DNA from: Pithys albifrons albifrons
Taxonomy: Eukaryota; Chordata; Aves; Passeriformes; Thamnophilidae
Reading direction: 5' to 3'
DNA: 64,000 bases
Assembly (NCBI RefSeq): GCF_047495875.1
Contig: NC_092497.1
Span: forward strand, 65,805,492 to 65,869,491
In this document: positions 49,511 through 63,800 of the stretch, piece after piece
Position numbering within the stretch: position 1 is the stretch's first letter
How the letters are laid out: every line of letters begins with the position of its first letter
Notes under the pieces: generated by a model
What the model was told of the DNA's origin: nothing
Databases searched by the model: none
Seen by the model: the letters and a program-made list of their open reading frames with translations, nothing else
Made by a program: the position numbers and the translations under genes

Positions 49511-51047
49511 AATGCACAAAATCAATAAAGTGCACAGTTTCTTCAGTGGAAGTTTTTTACTATTTTCAATATCACGTGATTTTTATTAGTGTTAAGGCTT
49601 TAATACGCCTTGTTTTGGATGACTCATTTTTCTTCATTGAATTGTTTGTTATTGAAAAAACCTTTCCAATAGTAATGTCCTTATATTAACTAATATGATG
49701 ACATGGAATAAAGGGCAAAATCAGCTGTGCTGGTTTAACAGCTATGTAATGATTAATGACTAAACACTGGAGAATGGGGAACATCTTCACGGGAAAGTTC
49801 TAAAATAGCAGACTTCTCATTTTGAGCACTTAATGATTATTGCTATTAATGATTACGCTTCAAGGGAAAAGTTTATGACTATTTCTTCTCCCTGTACTCT
49901 GTATGCACATGCTAACAGTAGTGAAAGTATTGAAAATCTCTATATGCATCCAACATGCCCCGACTAGTCTTTACATTTAATAGGAAAGTTGGGGTTTTAA
50001 TAGCCAACAGATAAGGTGGCAACTGTAAAGTTAATGTAAACCCCCCAAAACCTATGCTTTTCATAATTTGAAATTTCTATGGGTAGTACAATGAAAGAAA
50101 GTTGAGAAAATTAACACAAGAGTTAATTGTAGCAGGTAAAACTGCCCTGGATTTTGAAAGGTATGAATATCATGCAGGTCCAAGATTTATTCAGCTGTAC
50201 GTCAAGAATGGCAAACTTCATCTTCAGGTGTTAGCAAAGCTGGGGTAGTGACACCTGCAGGTACCTTCCTGTCAGTGTACTGGCTTCATATTTCTTAAGT
50301 TTTTAAAATGGTCTCCTCTTTGGTGTACAACTGCCTCAGTACAAACAATTAAATGTTTTATGACTCCAGCATGCAACTCTGATATTGCATTATACTTTAA
50401 ACTTAATGTCATCTTTAAATTCAACAGAGTTAGATGATAATTTTTTAAAGCTAATGTAATTGTATTGCTTTACATCACTCCAAACGTGCTTCTGAAATGC
50501 TGAAATTTTAGCTAAGAAGTCTTGGTACATACACTCTAAATATTTACTGTTTTATCTTATCATTCCAGCATATGGATAAAACTTTTGTCTTAGACACTGA
50601 AATCTTTGTTCTGTGGTTATTGCACATAGGAGCAGTAATGTGCGTATACAATAAAAGAATTTAAAGTTTGGTTTGTGCAGTTAAATTTAAATGCCTAAAA
50701 TTTTCAAACTGCCATCTGGAGTAATAATGACTTCTCTATAGAAAAATCTTATATACCATTGTCAAATATGAGCTGGAATTTCTTTGGCAAATGGTCAGAG
50801 TGCTTAATGCTATTTCCTTATTTTTTATCACTTATTACCACAAGAATGAGAATTAAAGTTTAACTTTTTTCCTATTTTTAGTTAAAAAAGCACTCTAAAA
50901 AGTATTTAATAGTAGGATTTTTTTAAGTGAAAATGTGTAAGAAGAGAAGAACTGAAGAAAATATGGTGAATTAATTCTTCACAAAACTTACTTGTAATTC
51001 TTTGTGCTGTACAAATAGAGTAAGCAAGACTAACCGAGAAAATATTA

Positions 51048-51378
51048 TAGAATCATAAAATTATTTACAATGGAAAAGACCTTTAAGATCATCAAGTCCA
51101 AGCATTAACACAGCACTGCCAAGGCCATCACTAAACCATGTCCCTAAGCACCACATCTGTGGGTCTTTTAAATACTTCCAGGCATGGATGCTTCCCCTGG
51201 GCAGCCTGGGCAATGCCTGACAACCCTTTCTGTGGCAACTTGTTTCCAAATATCCAGTTGAAACCTCCCCTGGTGCAACCTGAGACCCTTTCCTCTTCTC
51301 CTATCACTTGGAACTTGGAGCAGAGACCAACCCCCACCTCACTACAAGCTCCTTTCAGGCAGCTGTAGAGCAAAGGTC
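51048..51378 (-). mobile_element. CR1 3' end, minus strand
   Basis: ATAGAATCATAAAATTATTT, AAGATCATCAAGTCCAAGC and CAAGGCCATCACTAAACC are the antisense CR1 3' UTR; it then follows ORF2 C-terminal sequence until about 51378, where the match stops. Confidence 0.9.
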
Positions 51379-51619
51379 ACCTCTTACAACAAGTTGTGGG
51401 ACAGAACTGTCAGAAAGTTTTTGTCTCACAGGAGTAAGTGCAAAGACTACTGTGAACTTGAAGTTCCTCAGCTTTCCAGCCCAGCATCAAGGTGCATGGC
51501 AAATGCCTGTACTTGGCTCTACAGCCCGGCTTTCTGCTCAGCTCCTCTGCCATTTGTGGTTTCCAGTAGCCTTCACTTTATATGACTTCTCCTTCACATG
51601 CACAGATGCAGACCTAAAT

Positions 51620-52195
51620 TGCATGTTTATCGCTGTGCACTCATAAATAAATGAATGTGTATCACCTGACTTGACTCAAACTAATCTCAAAGTCTCTTCT
51701 CAAACTGCTAATGGTACCAAGGAAGATGGGAGATTACCCAAAGTAGTAGCAATAAACCTTAGCATGGTATTCATGCTCTCAGTCAATGCAGCCAGCCTTT
51801 GAAAATTCTGGGTGGTTTTCCACAAAGGCAGTTCTATCAGCTGGCAGCTTCCTTGTCAGAAAATTATCATGAGGCCATTGAAGTTTGAGACTGTGTTTCA
51901 GGTCTGCTCAGCCACCAGCTACTAGGGAGAAGCCACAGAGCAAGCTACGGGATGCACAAGGAAACAACAGGCTTATGCTGCACTTCAGTAATCATCCCAG
52001 CAGCTTCAGAAGGGAGTGTTGTCAGCTTCTGAGGCAGCTAGAGCAAAAGAAGCACCCACATCATTTTAGGACAATATGAGGACGGTTGAGGTTGGATTTC
52101 TTCAGAGGAAAAAAGGAAAAATCCAAATAAAATTGGATTGTTGTCCATGTAATAAATACTTAAGATAAGGATATCTTCAACAAAAAAAAAAAAGA
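51620..52195 (+). pseudogene. Possible retrocopy 3' end with poly(A) tail, parent unknown
   Basis: AATAAATACTTAAG at about 52150 is followed after about 20 nt by a 12-A run and further A-rich sequence (52180-52205), as in a reverse-transcribed mRNA. Upstream, 51885-52079 holds a 64-codon frame rich in Gln, Arg and Leu (REKPQSKLRDAQGNNR) with no recognised parent. The 5' limit is a guess; no target duplication was found. Confidence 0.25.
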
Positions 52196-52579
52196 AAAAG
52201 AAAATTTTAAAAAGGCCTGATTTTGCATGGCTGTACTCTATTTCTTGATTACAGTGTTGTAAGACTCCAGGGCCGGAGCTACAAGCTCACTCAAAGGGTT
52301 TTACTTTAAAAATATACAAGGCCAGTACAACGTGTCCACCAAATTTATAAGGAGAAGGCGCTGCCCACATTTTCTCATGAAGGTACTCTTACTGGTAAAC
52401 TTTAGAAAATAAGAGTGCTTGGAAGAAGTTTAAAGGGTAACATTCGACCAAAATAAAGCATTTCACAAAGCATCGACTGAGCATGTGCTAACCTGTGCAA
52501 TTTAGCAAAATCCAACTCATCCACCTTCTGGTTACCCAAGTATGAAGAGAGGAGATCAGGAGAAGAAGTAGAGAGAGTC

Positions 52580-52845
52580 AAAGAAAAAGTTCTAGCTCCT
52601 GCCCAGAGTCCCGTGCCAAGTGCAGCTCCACGTGCCCAGGTGACCGGGCTGGACCAGCCCGTGGTGCTGCTTTGGTTGCTGTGGTGGCCCTGGCTCTGTG
52701 CTGTGCCGCCAGTGCAGGGCTGGGCCGGGGGCTCCAGCGTGTGCAGGGACCGAGGCTGCCCTGGAGCTGCCCAGGGAGGCTGGGAATGGCTGCGATGAAG
52801 GACAGGGATCCCCCATCCGCGTGACTTTCAGCCTGTCCCTCCCCC
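52580..52845. other. GC-rich island in AT-rich intron
   Basis: About 265 bp of clearly higher GC with several CpG dinucleotides (GTGACCGGGCTGGACC, GCTGGGCCGGGGGCTCCAGC). Three open frames overlap on both strands because stop codons are rare at this composition. Could be an intronic promoter or enhancer, or a GC-rich repeat. Confidence 0.4.
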
Positions 52846-55184
52846 ATACACATACTGGAGTTGGGTTGAGCCAGTAATTAGTGTAAGAAATCTGAGTCTC
52901 ACAGGTATTTCTCTAGAAAGCCATGTGGGTAGCTGGCTAGTTTTATCAGAACCCTAGGAAACTTCCTGAAAGGCTTAATTAGAAGGGTAAGGAGTCTGTG
53001 TGCCCAAAGAATACTGGCATTTTAGTAAGTTTTATTTGCAGGTGTGGTAATTTCACTGAAAAGTAAAAACAGAAAAAAGAAAAATCCCCACACAATCTTG
53101 CAGTCCCATTTGTCACTCTTCAGACTACTGATACTGTATTTGACTTTTCTTTCTGTATCTGTAATGCGGAAAAATTTTAATTGGATAGAATATTTTGGAT
53201 CCCCATAGTTCTCTCATATTGTTCTGCAGAAATTGTCTGTGTCAGCAAAATGCAGAAATATCTAGGTCAGTTCATTGCTGTATTCTCCTTAGAGAATATT
53301 GTATATTGTGACTGACTATTTTTCTTTCTACAGGAACACTTTTATTTTTTATAGAGTAGTTTCTAATTTTTTACAGCTGGATTTCTATCTTAGAAAAAGA
53401 AGAGCTTGTGAAATGCAATCAATTTTCTTCATTGATTTTGGGAAAAAACATTCTAGCAAATATTTCTGTTAAAGGTGTAGTAAGTATTTAGGCTATGTGG
53501 TGCTGCTGCTTTCCTGCATGAAAGGAAATGGTGTTAAAGGTTCTGTGAAATCACACACTAATGTTAATTATGGTATCATTTTACTCTTGGTATTGGAATA
53601 TTTGATTAAGGAAAGACTCTGCATAGAAATATCAAATTTTTTTTCTGACTTTAGAAATCCTAAACTTGTAGTCTTGATTTCACTGTGTGTAGCCTAAGTA
53701 CTGTTGAACCCTGGGAGCAGGGTTGTATGCTCCAGTGTGTTTTTTAGTTTGTGTAAGACTTCCTCAGAGGACAACATACCAAAAGTAATACCAGGTGGGA
53801 CCTCCAGTGTGCACTTTGCTACAGCTCAGCTGCTGCTTTGAGCTCACTTTTGGCCAAAATTAAGCTGGACAGAATTAAGCAGAAATAAAAAAATACATTA
53901 AAAAACCCCCAACCCCCAAAAAAACCCAGAGGAAAAACTCCACCCCAAACCCACAGAACGGGATAAGTAACAGATATACTAAACCCATCCCAACTCCAGA
54001 GCAACACACAGGAAGAGAAACAGGAGATACTGGTGGAGGAAAAAAATCAGTCATGCTCTTCTGAAGATGCTTGGCAAGTGGATGTGGTTCACTGTATGGG
54101 TATGCTAGGACTGACAAAATCAAAGGGAGGTAATGCTCAGCTCGCAAGTGCTATGATTGTGTTGTTATGATTTGTGAGGATGAGAGGCACTCTAAGCTTT
54201 AGATACTCTTAATCATCTTCACCATCCTGTAACTTTCATTTTTTGAATGCTGTTTATTGTTAAAAAAATGAATGGTACAACATTTTCCTAATGGAGCTAC
54301 ATTTACTTGAGTAGATTGAAAATGTGTAGCTTTATGAAACACATTTTTGGGTTTCCTTACTCCAGTGGATTTCGTTATTTTTAGTAAAGCAAATGAGTCT
54401 GTGGCTATTAGCTTGTATGTTTTGTACCTATCTACTTAGGTTTGTGTTGAATAGATAACTTGTACATTGAAAAAGAGTTGATGTTCACTTACTAGAATTG
54501 ATGAATAAAAATATTTACTCATAAATCTTCTATGCTAAAAATCTTTCTGAAGTAATTGGATAAAAGACACTTCTGGTCTGAATAATATCTTGTATTCCTA
54601 ATATTTATTAGATCTAGGGTTGGACTTCAAAGATGATTTGTGTCTCTTCTATGTTTATTAATTTTATGTTTCTGCTAATTGTGTAATAACTGTTTCTAAT
54701 GAATCTAATGTTGCCTTCATGCAAGGTGCCAAACTGGGGTTCTTGGTCAGAATTTTCACCTATCCACATTGTAACTATGGTGGATGGGATCAATGAACTT
54801 TATGCACTCTAATTGAAACTTGGAATCAGAAATAGATTTAAATTTTGAATAAAATCTTGTGCTTTTTTGTACAGGCAGGTTCTTTTATTCTTGATGGTGG
54901 TGATTGAGTTCCTAGTTACAGAGAATCCCCTTAAAAAGCACATCTTTTGGCCTTGTGTAGAGTTTCTGGACTATATGGTCCGATCTAAGCTTGATAGAGG
55001 ACAGAAGCTCACAGAACAGTCAGCTGGATTGAGATGGAGGTCTGGTGTAGGAAATGTCCAGGAGAGTGTTGATTGGAGTAGTTTTGGTTAGGGTTCTCTA
55101 ATACTTCTTTATACAGTTGTGATTATTTTATTTTATTTCCTTCAATTTTCCTCTGTCCTACTGTTTTAATCCCTCATTCCCTTG

Positions 55185-55720
55185 TGTCTTAGTGGAATCC
55201 AGCCCAAACCAAAGTTCTCACTTCCTTCAACCCATGGTGGAATGTGGAGGAGAATTGTGGAAAAAAAAAAGGTAAACCTCATGGACTGAGATTAGAACAG
55301 TTTAATAATTGAAATATTGTAGTAATATAATAATTATAATTAAATAAGAGACAAGAAGAGAGAAATTAATAAAACCCAGGAGAAATATATGGTTTCTCAC
55401 CACCTGCTGACTGATGCTAAACTCATCTCACAGCTTTGATCAACCCCTCCTGGGCAACTCCCTCCAGCTTACATACTGGGCATGACATTGAATGGTGAGG
55501 AACATCCCTTTTGCCGGTTTGGGTCAGGTGTCCCAGCCATGCTCTCTCCCGGCTTCTTGTATACCTGCTTGCTCCAGAGCATGGGAAACTGAAAATCCTT
55601 TATTTAAAACAAGTGCTGGTGAGCCAAACCCAAAACATCCGTGTGTTACCAACATTATTCTCATAGGGTATCCAAAAGACAGCACTATACCAGCTACCAG
55701 GAAGAAAATTAATTCTATCC
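55185..55720 (-). mobile_element. Solo LTR, avian ERV, minus strand
   Basis: Starts TGTCTTAGTGG; contains CTCATGGACTGAGATTAGAA with CAGTTTAATAATTG, CATACTGGGCATGACATTG, GGTTTGGGTCAGGTGTCCC, and ends near AATTAATTCTATCCCA. Closest in the window to the LTR at 6485. Right end is eroded. Confidence 0.75.
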
Positions 55721-58700
55721 CATCTATATGTTGCTCTTCCAAAATCTGGTGTGTGGATCTCTCACAGCTCTCTGTCACCCATTGTCCATACTTTCACAAG
55801 CTGTCAGAGAAAGTACTGTCATTTCTGAATACTGTTCTTGGTGCTTAATGTGTCTGTTTTGTGGAACCACTTGGTGACTTTCACTCAGTATAAATGTATG
55901 TAAATTTTACTGCCTTCTCTAAGGGATAGTGTCACACTAGGTGATTTTACTAGTCATTGTAATGATTCTTTTGTACTGCAGCTCTTTTAAGACGTGATTT
56001 GTTTTCTGATGCTGGTGCTGGCAGGCTTTTTGCTGTTTAGCTGATACAAAGAACTTGAGGAGGAAAGTCTACTAACCTTTTCTACTTGAAACTAGGGCTA
56101 CTTAGATATTATTGCTCTCTGTCATAAAATTAAGCCAGTAATTACTCATGCATTCTTTAGTGGTAGCTGCTTAGCAACATGCTTTCTGTGGATAGGTTAG
56201 ATCAAAGTGCTGGCCTGCAGGTTGTATTTTTCCCTTTGGTGGGATGAAATGCAGTTGTTTTGATGTTAGGTTTGATGGATTTGTTTGCCACTGCATTCAT
56301 TAGCTTCACATCAAAAAACTGACAGGCTGTTAAATGAAACTTTGGCTTAGATTTTCAGCTTGACTGTTTCAAGACCTATGTGAAGATATTTTGTTTTTGT
56401 GCTGCAACAGCCTCGAGCAGTTATGACTGTTTCAAAGGGAAGAAAAGTTATTTAATATCCTGATTTATTTGGGTAAAACAGAGTCATTGTCTTGAAGATA
56501 GCTGTGTCCAACTTACGTTATCCAAACAATATATTTATATTGAAATATATATTGAGAGACAATATGTAGGACTGTCACAATTTTTTCAGAGAAGAAATTG
56601 TACTTACTGCAGAAAAACAGCTTTTCCACATCCCATAATTTATTGAGGTAATTTTTTTTAAGTAAGGATTATGTTTAGGTTGCTTTTGCACAATAAAATA
56701 TTAGTTGTTTGTTGAAAAAAGAGAATGCAACTCAGAAGTACTACTTTTTTTTAGAATATGTGTGAGTGATTTAGAGGTCTAGGCTTTAAAAGAATCTTCC
56801 TACCCCTATGGCAGTGTTTTATTACTGAATGTCAGAAATAGCTACATGTGTAAGTTCATGAGTTTCAAATTTATCAGCTTATTTTATTAGTTTGATTTTT
56901 AAAAAACCTTTTTTCTAAAACACTGTATATTGATATGTTTGATACCAGTTTGCAACATCAGCATAATTCATAGTGTAAATTAATATTTTCACTTGTGAGA
57001 TCATAATTAGCCACCTTATATCATTGATTTGTCTGCTAATGAAATTTTACAAGATTTTGGGAACCAGACATGCTTTCCATTTCTTGTCTGGGTTGTTAGT
57101 ATGTCACGTCAGAGCACATCTCTGCATTCTTCCATTTGACATTTCACTTCATAATCACAGTGCCACTCTCAGTTTTACAGCTGTCATGGAATTTTCATTT
57201 TTATTTTTTCTTATATTTTATTTTTTAATTTTACTGCCATAATTTACTACCCCTATTTGGTTCTTACATCACAAACTTATAATTTCCTAAGAACAGTGGC
57301 TTTTAAAATTTCCCACACTAAAATCTAATTGTTGTAATGAAATATTGTCAGTGTCCCAGTGGGCAGTAACTTGCACAATTCTAGATTTCTCGTACTGTCA
57401 CATCTTGAATTAAGAGTTGTAATTAGGTTCCAGGAGTAGAAGGAAATAAGAGTGGTCACAATATGTTTATCTGTTCTAATAGAGTAATGCTCTGGTCTTT
57501 TGTGCCTTCCTGTTTTGGTAGAGCATCTAGCTGTAAATCCATGGTCTGGAATGCCATGTAGTGGTGCTCCTAGGTTCTTGCAGTCTGATGCATGTTATAT
57601 GCAAGCACTGTTGTTGCCTGTGAGTACTGTATTCTGTATGTATTCTCATGAACCTTTTCTAGCTATATCTAGCCTAACTTTTTTCGGTGTGATGCTACAA
57701 TACATCCGAATAGCATTATGTATGTGTATTTCTGGCACAGAGCTCTCCTGCAAGCTGCATTGCTTATCAAATAAAAGTCAAACCAACAATACTACCCCTT
57801 TTATTTTTTAACATGCTGTTTTGGTTAAGTAAGAAGAGGAGACTTTCATAAAACTGTATTTTAAATATTGGAGTACATTCTGGTAACTGTGAGTGAGTAT
57901 AAATGGTGGAATCTAGTCTTTTTTTTCCCCCTTAAGTGATAGTGTAGAAGTTCAATTTATCAAAGTAATAAATGTACCAAGCTGGCACACTTGGTGGATG
58001 TTTAGAAGTTTTTGTTTTATAGTAGCTTTCACCTAATGAGGTGATTTTTTTTCATAGAAAAAGTCAATAATTTACAATAAACTTTCCTTATCAGAAAATA
58101 ATTTATATAAAATTTTGAGTAAATCAATACAGTTTCTTTCCTTACTTTTTATTATAATGCAGATTATAATTATCCTCAATTTGCTGAGGAAGAAATCCTG
58201 GCACTAGGGGCCTTTCTGTCCACATATTAATGTCACTTCCTGCAAAGAGAGATTATTTTCATTCCAGTTTTTTAAAGAAAATAGAATTTGAATTGAGAAA
58301 TTATTTTGAGGTTCACAAAATAGACTCCTTGGTCTTGAATCAGCTGCTGAAACACAAGTGTCTGATCCCATCTGAGATAGCTTAAGGTATTTTTCCTTGC
58401 TCTATCTAAGCAGTAAAGTACCAATCTCCAGTGTAATACTTAGAGCTCAGTCAAATGTTATGTATAGCAGAATATGGTTCAGGTTGTCAGTGCATGCCCA
58501 GAGAATTCAGGTGAATCATCTGTCATTGCATTCTTTTGTTTATAACGTTTGCATAAGTAAGTCTCATTCTAAAAATGAATGGCATTGTGGTTTTTGTTTG
58601 GTTGGGATTTTTGTGGTTTTTTTTTCCTTTTTCATCTCTTTTGTGTATAGTGAAAAAGGCTTGTGTGAAGATGATTTTCACTGTTTACTTATGTATCTAC

Positions 58701-60740
58701 TGGGACCATCTACAGGATTCACCTCTAGGGAAATCTCTCCTGCAGCTGGTACTAGAGTTGCTAGTGTGACTGAGGCAAAACATATTGTAGAGGCAAGCAC
58801 GTTCTTATAGTTTTCTCTTTCATTTTCTGGGAGTCTGGGGAACATTATCTAAAAACGAAGAAAGGTTGAGCAGCAGTATCGTAGATTTGAAACCTATAGG
58901 ATTTATTTACTTCCCTTGTTTGAAAGAAAACACTGTAAATATAAATGCACAGTTCAAAATGCTTGACTTAGAGCAGTAGATAAGGTTTCTGTGAATGAGG
59001 AGGAGTAAATGTCTGCACATCCTGAGGTAACTACACCTGGGTAAGGAAAGTGTACTTATTTCTTGTAGAGTAAATGAGCTCATGTTTAAATGCTACTAGT
59101 TAAATATTATAAAAGTTTTAAAGTCTTCCTTCTATAGGATTCCTTTTAAGGCTTGAAAGTCATCTCAAAATGAACTGTGTAACTTGCACTGGTTTGATTT
59201 AGGATAGAAACTACAATAAAACTTATTGCTATGCTTTACAAAAGAAGAGAAATAATTTTCTGAAATGTTTTATTGCAAAAAAAGACCTCAGTGCTGTTGT
59301 GGTTTTATTCAGTTTTTAAGGTTTGTTTTTCTGCCTGAAGTGTGAACAACTTTCAAATTGTTGGCAGAAAAGGTAGAATCAATCACCTTGAAGGTGTCGT
59401 CTCTGAGGATATATATAGTCACCTCCTAACTCAGATACAGTATTAACACCAAAAAAAAGAGACATTAAAATTTTAGATAAAGTGCACTTCCATATGATTC
59501 ATTACAAGACCTTGCATACATTCATAGAGTCAAATAAATTACTTCATGCTTTTGTAAATTTATAACTCATGTAACCAAATAACTTCAGTTAAGACTGTTG
59601 GTTTTCTGTGTGTAATATGGTCTCATATGTTCAACAGCCTCATCAGATCAATTATTAACTTCTAGACCTTCAGTTTCATAGTTTTCTATGTATCTATATA
59701 AATAAAAAGGTGATTTTCCACAGGGAGCTAGAACAGTACCTGCTTCTAGACGGCAGTCCAGTTTGAAATATCCATCAAAGACCTGAATTTAAAATAAAAA
59801 GTGTCTTGTTCTCATTGTTCTTACGTCTGGATTTTTCAGAATATTCCAATTAAGTTCTTTGAGGTACTTCTGCTAAATATGTTACTGTAGTACAGTAAAT
59901 GCAGCGATTTGGAGTCTTTTTCGAAGTATGTTAGGAACAATCACAGTATATAAGAAAGATGTAGAGGTCTGAGTATTTTGATGCATTATTACAAATGCTG
60001 TGGGATAAATTACGATATATGGAAAGAAGAAGTGTAACCTTTATAAATTTGTATTTGTTTCTGCTAAGTTGAGAGAGAGAAAGTCTGTAAAAATTTACTC
60101 TTAAAAGGGAAAGTTAAAGTAACCCCCCCAAATCCCCTTCACTGTGTTCTTCTCCCTTTTTTATGTAGATGATGACAGAGTGTTGATATACTTGTCTTAG
60201 TGTATAAACCATTAGGTTGTTTATCAGGATATAAGAATCTATCTTAGAATCGAAGATTAGACAAGATTTTACAAAAAAATTCAGGTAGGTGGCATGTAGT
60301 ATGTCTACTGAATGCCTTTGGTTAAACACACTGTAATCTAATTCTTTGACAAATGTGTTTTAAAATGAAAATTAGTTAAAATAATTGTAGTACTGTATTG
60401 TAAATGAGGTTACTTGTTAGTTTCTATATTCTTTACATATATGTATAAATGGAATATTTCAACTAAGCAGATTTAAAGTGGTTTACATGCTGGAATTTAA
60501 AATTACCTTGTAATCTGAAACTGTGCTAGATGGTGCTGTAGATGTGCTATGAGCGCTATTGGATGGGTAGCTATTAGAGTGTGTAATGGGATTTGAGAAA
60601 GTCTACACACAATGCATTTTGGCAAAACTTTCTCAAAATTGTTCGTAGTTACATTTCTTTGTTGTGTAAGTGAGATATCTAATTAGGGGTGACTTTTTGT
60701 TGTGTTGAAGTTTTGCTGAAGTAATTCAATGGATTTGAAA

Positions 60741-60800
60741 AGTTGTAAAGAATGCTGCCTTGGCCTGAGAAGTTGTAAAGAGTGCTGCCTTGGCCTGAAG
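60741..60800 (+). repeat. 30-bp tandem duplication
   Basis: AGTTGTAAAGAATGCTGCCT then TGGCCTGAGA is repeated directly as AGTTGTAAAGAGTGCTGCCT then TGGCCTGAAG. The two copies differ by one base in the body and at the last bases, so the duplication is recent. Confidence 0.95.
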
Positions 60801-63800
60801 AAAGTCTTATATCTGTTCTCGCTTTGTCTCCAGTTCCCTCTAAGATGCGAGCATAGTTTCAAAGGGGTGATAAGAAGAGGATAAAGAAATAATGTGCGAG
60901 ATCTTGCTGGTTATGAGAGGAAGAGTGTTTACTGTATTTTATACAGGTTTATGCTGGGTAGAGAAAAGAGACTTGTTTAGCAAAATCTAACCATTAATAG
61001 GAAACCTCTTAGAAGGACAGGATAAAAACACAGATACCTGACTTAAAGTGTGCACATCTTGGAACTACCTATTGTATCTGTTATAAAGCAAGTCACTCGA
61101 GGCAGTGGAATTATTAAAATGCTTTTGTCATGGGGATAAAAAAAACTCTGAAAGACATATTAAGAGCCTTACGACAAATATCAGACTTGGGAAAAATTCT
61201 TGTGTGATTCTAAAAAGAAATGCTTGGTGACATTTTTAGCAGTTGTGACGTCAAGATGACAGTAAACAGTAACAAAACATTAAAAATATAAGTATTGAAA
61301 TGGGATGCCCTACATGGAATCTGCAAAAAGATAATAAGAAGGTTAAAATATTATGCTTAAAGATGTTCCGTTATAGAGTTTATAGGGAGAAAGAGAATGA
61401 TAATTTTCATTTTGCTTAATGTGATTCAGGCATGTATGGCCTCAGTTGACTGTGGTGCTACACTGCTTTGACTGAAAGCTGACATGGTCAAGTGCTGTTG
61501 TGAACAAATTACACAGGATTTTACTTTTAGGTTTTTATTCAAATGCATTGGGTTTGACTAAATTTCAAAATTTGAGACAGGGAATACACCCTCCATTTAA
61601 GACAGAGAAGCTATGAATAAAGATGAGACAATATTAAGCTATGTCATATGACTTAAGTCGATAAGATAGCAATGATATTCAACTCAACTTCAGACATTTC
61701 TCTACATAAAAAGAGAGACAGAATGTGGAAAAGATGCATGAAGACCTGTGTAATGAGGAGAGAGAGAAGGAACAGTGAAGAAAAAGCAGACATGGGGTTA
61801 CTGAGGCATTGAATGTGGAGTCCTGAGAGGAGTGAAACATCTAAGGGACTGAGGGAGGTGTACATATAATTTCTGTGCTTGCTATTTCAGTGCTTCTTTT
61901 CTATTGGATCACTCTTGGCTCTAGGGGATAAATATTTTTTACCTGTGTCTAAACAAGCTGGTATCAAAGAAATACCTGCCTGCATAATGAATTTAATCTC
62001 TTACAAGGAATGGTCTGAAGCGTTGTTTAATACCCTGGACAAAAAAAGGATAGGATATTAAAAGTGAAATATTTTAATTTATGCAAAATCAAAAGGAATT
62101 TGATAGGAAAATATAGTAAAGATTTTTTTTAAGTTTTAGATTAGACTTTAGTGCAATAACCATATATTGGACTTTTTAATGCAGAAATAAAATGAGAGTT
62201 TGGAATAGTTGTGCCTTTAAAATATGACTAAAATATGACTGGTCTTCGTCCAGATCTGGAGAGTAAAATTCTTGAGGTTTTCTCTAAAGCTATAGCAGGC
62301 ACATTTAAAACCAAGTTTTTAGTGAGTTTGATAAGAAAGAAGAAACTTAACTTGTCAATCAGGTCCCCCTGAGTTGTTAGTAGAGGTCTATATTCTGCAT
62401 AGTTAAATATAAGTGCTAGTGCCTTAATAAAACAGTAGTTGGATATCGGTCCTTGTATATCTGTATTGCTATGCGTAACTACTTGGTCCCCACAGGTCAA
62501 CACTCTCTAATCCTTGTTAATCTATTTGTCTGCATGCAGCTGGCTGCACTGAGCAAAACGTTTGCAAGTTTGGCTTCAGGATCTCTCCCTTTTGTACTGC
62601 AGACTGAAGAGAGAGATCAACTGTATGTCTTGGAGAAGTCAATTGTTGGGTTAATTTGCATGATTCTGCAATTTTGTTCCCTGATTAGGCTGAAGCAGCT
62701 GATTTTCTCAATGAATTCCTTGGTAACGCATACTAGTTTTTAGGAAAAAAAGTGCTGTTTTTAAAGCAACACAGCTTTAAAATATGTGTGTGCTGTTTAT
62801 GCATTTCTGATTGGAAATAGACTAATTTTATTTTGATTTGTTTGCTAATTTCTGCTTTATTGACTTTTCAGAGGTTATTTTGGTTTTGGTATACCCTAAC
62901 CCTTTTTGCTTTCAAGACAGCTGGTGCAATCACAGAAATTCTTATTGCCAAATTCAGTCTATTTTTTTTTTCTAATATATGTTTATTCAGGTTTTGTTGC
63001 TGTAGAGCTGTTTTTTCTTGTCCTTCATATGTTGCCTTCTCAAAGTAAAAATGCAATTTCTACAGTAGTCTTCAGTTTTAGGAAACTGAAGGGAATTCTG
63101 TGACCATTACTGCTTGTACAAAGTCTTCTGAACATTGTGGAAGTTGTTCTCCTCATTTGAGCAAAGCAGGTAATGGCAAATTCTGGACAAATCACTTAGT
63201 TTCCCTATTGAATCATATATGATTCTGCACCTAAGGGTAGGGGACTTAACAGAGGTATGCTTGCAGGGCTTTTCTTCCATAATTCTCTTTGCAGTAGCTG
63301 TTAAAAAATCCTATATATTTTACTCATTACTATTTAAAGTTTATATTTATATTACAGTTTATATTATAAAATTTATGCTTGAAGAGCATTCTAATTGAAT
63401 TCTTTCTTATAAAAATAGTTTTGTTTAAAAAAATCATTGTTTATCAAACAGTTCTGTATCATGTGTTTAAAAAAGAGGAAATGCCATGTTAGTGTAAAAC
63501 TGTTTCATGCGATTATAGGTAGAATAGTCATCAACAACTCCTCATATGACTTGATTAAATGGTGATGGTGTTTCTAAAACAGGACAGTTGCAGAGTTTCT
63601 CTGTTTATGATCTCTAAATCCTGAACATCTTATAAAACAAACCAAATCAAACAGCTGAGGGCATCCTATAAAGACAGTATATATCACTGGTGTCTTTTTA
63701 GGAAATTATTGCATATTTGGATTTTTTTTCACCTCTCAGTTTACAAAGTGATCAGAAACAGTCAGCACCAGCCAGTAATTCTAGATAAAGATGGTGTGCA

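Noticed and set aside
58397..58810. 137-codon plus-strand frame
   Set aside because: Runs through low-complexity T-rich sequence, with no homology recognised and no matching splice structure.
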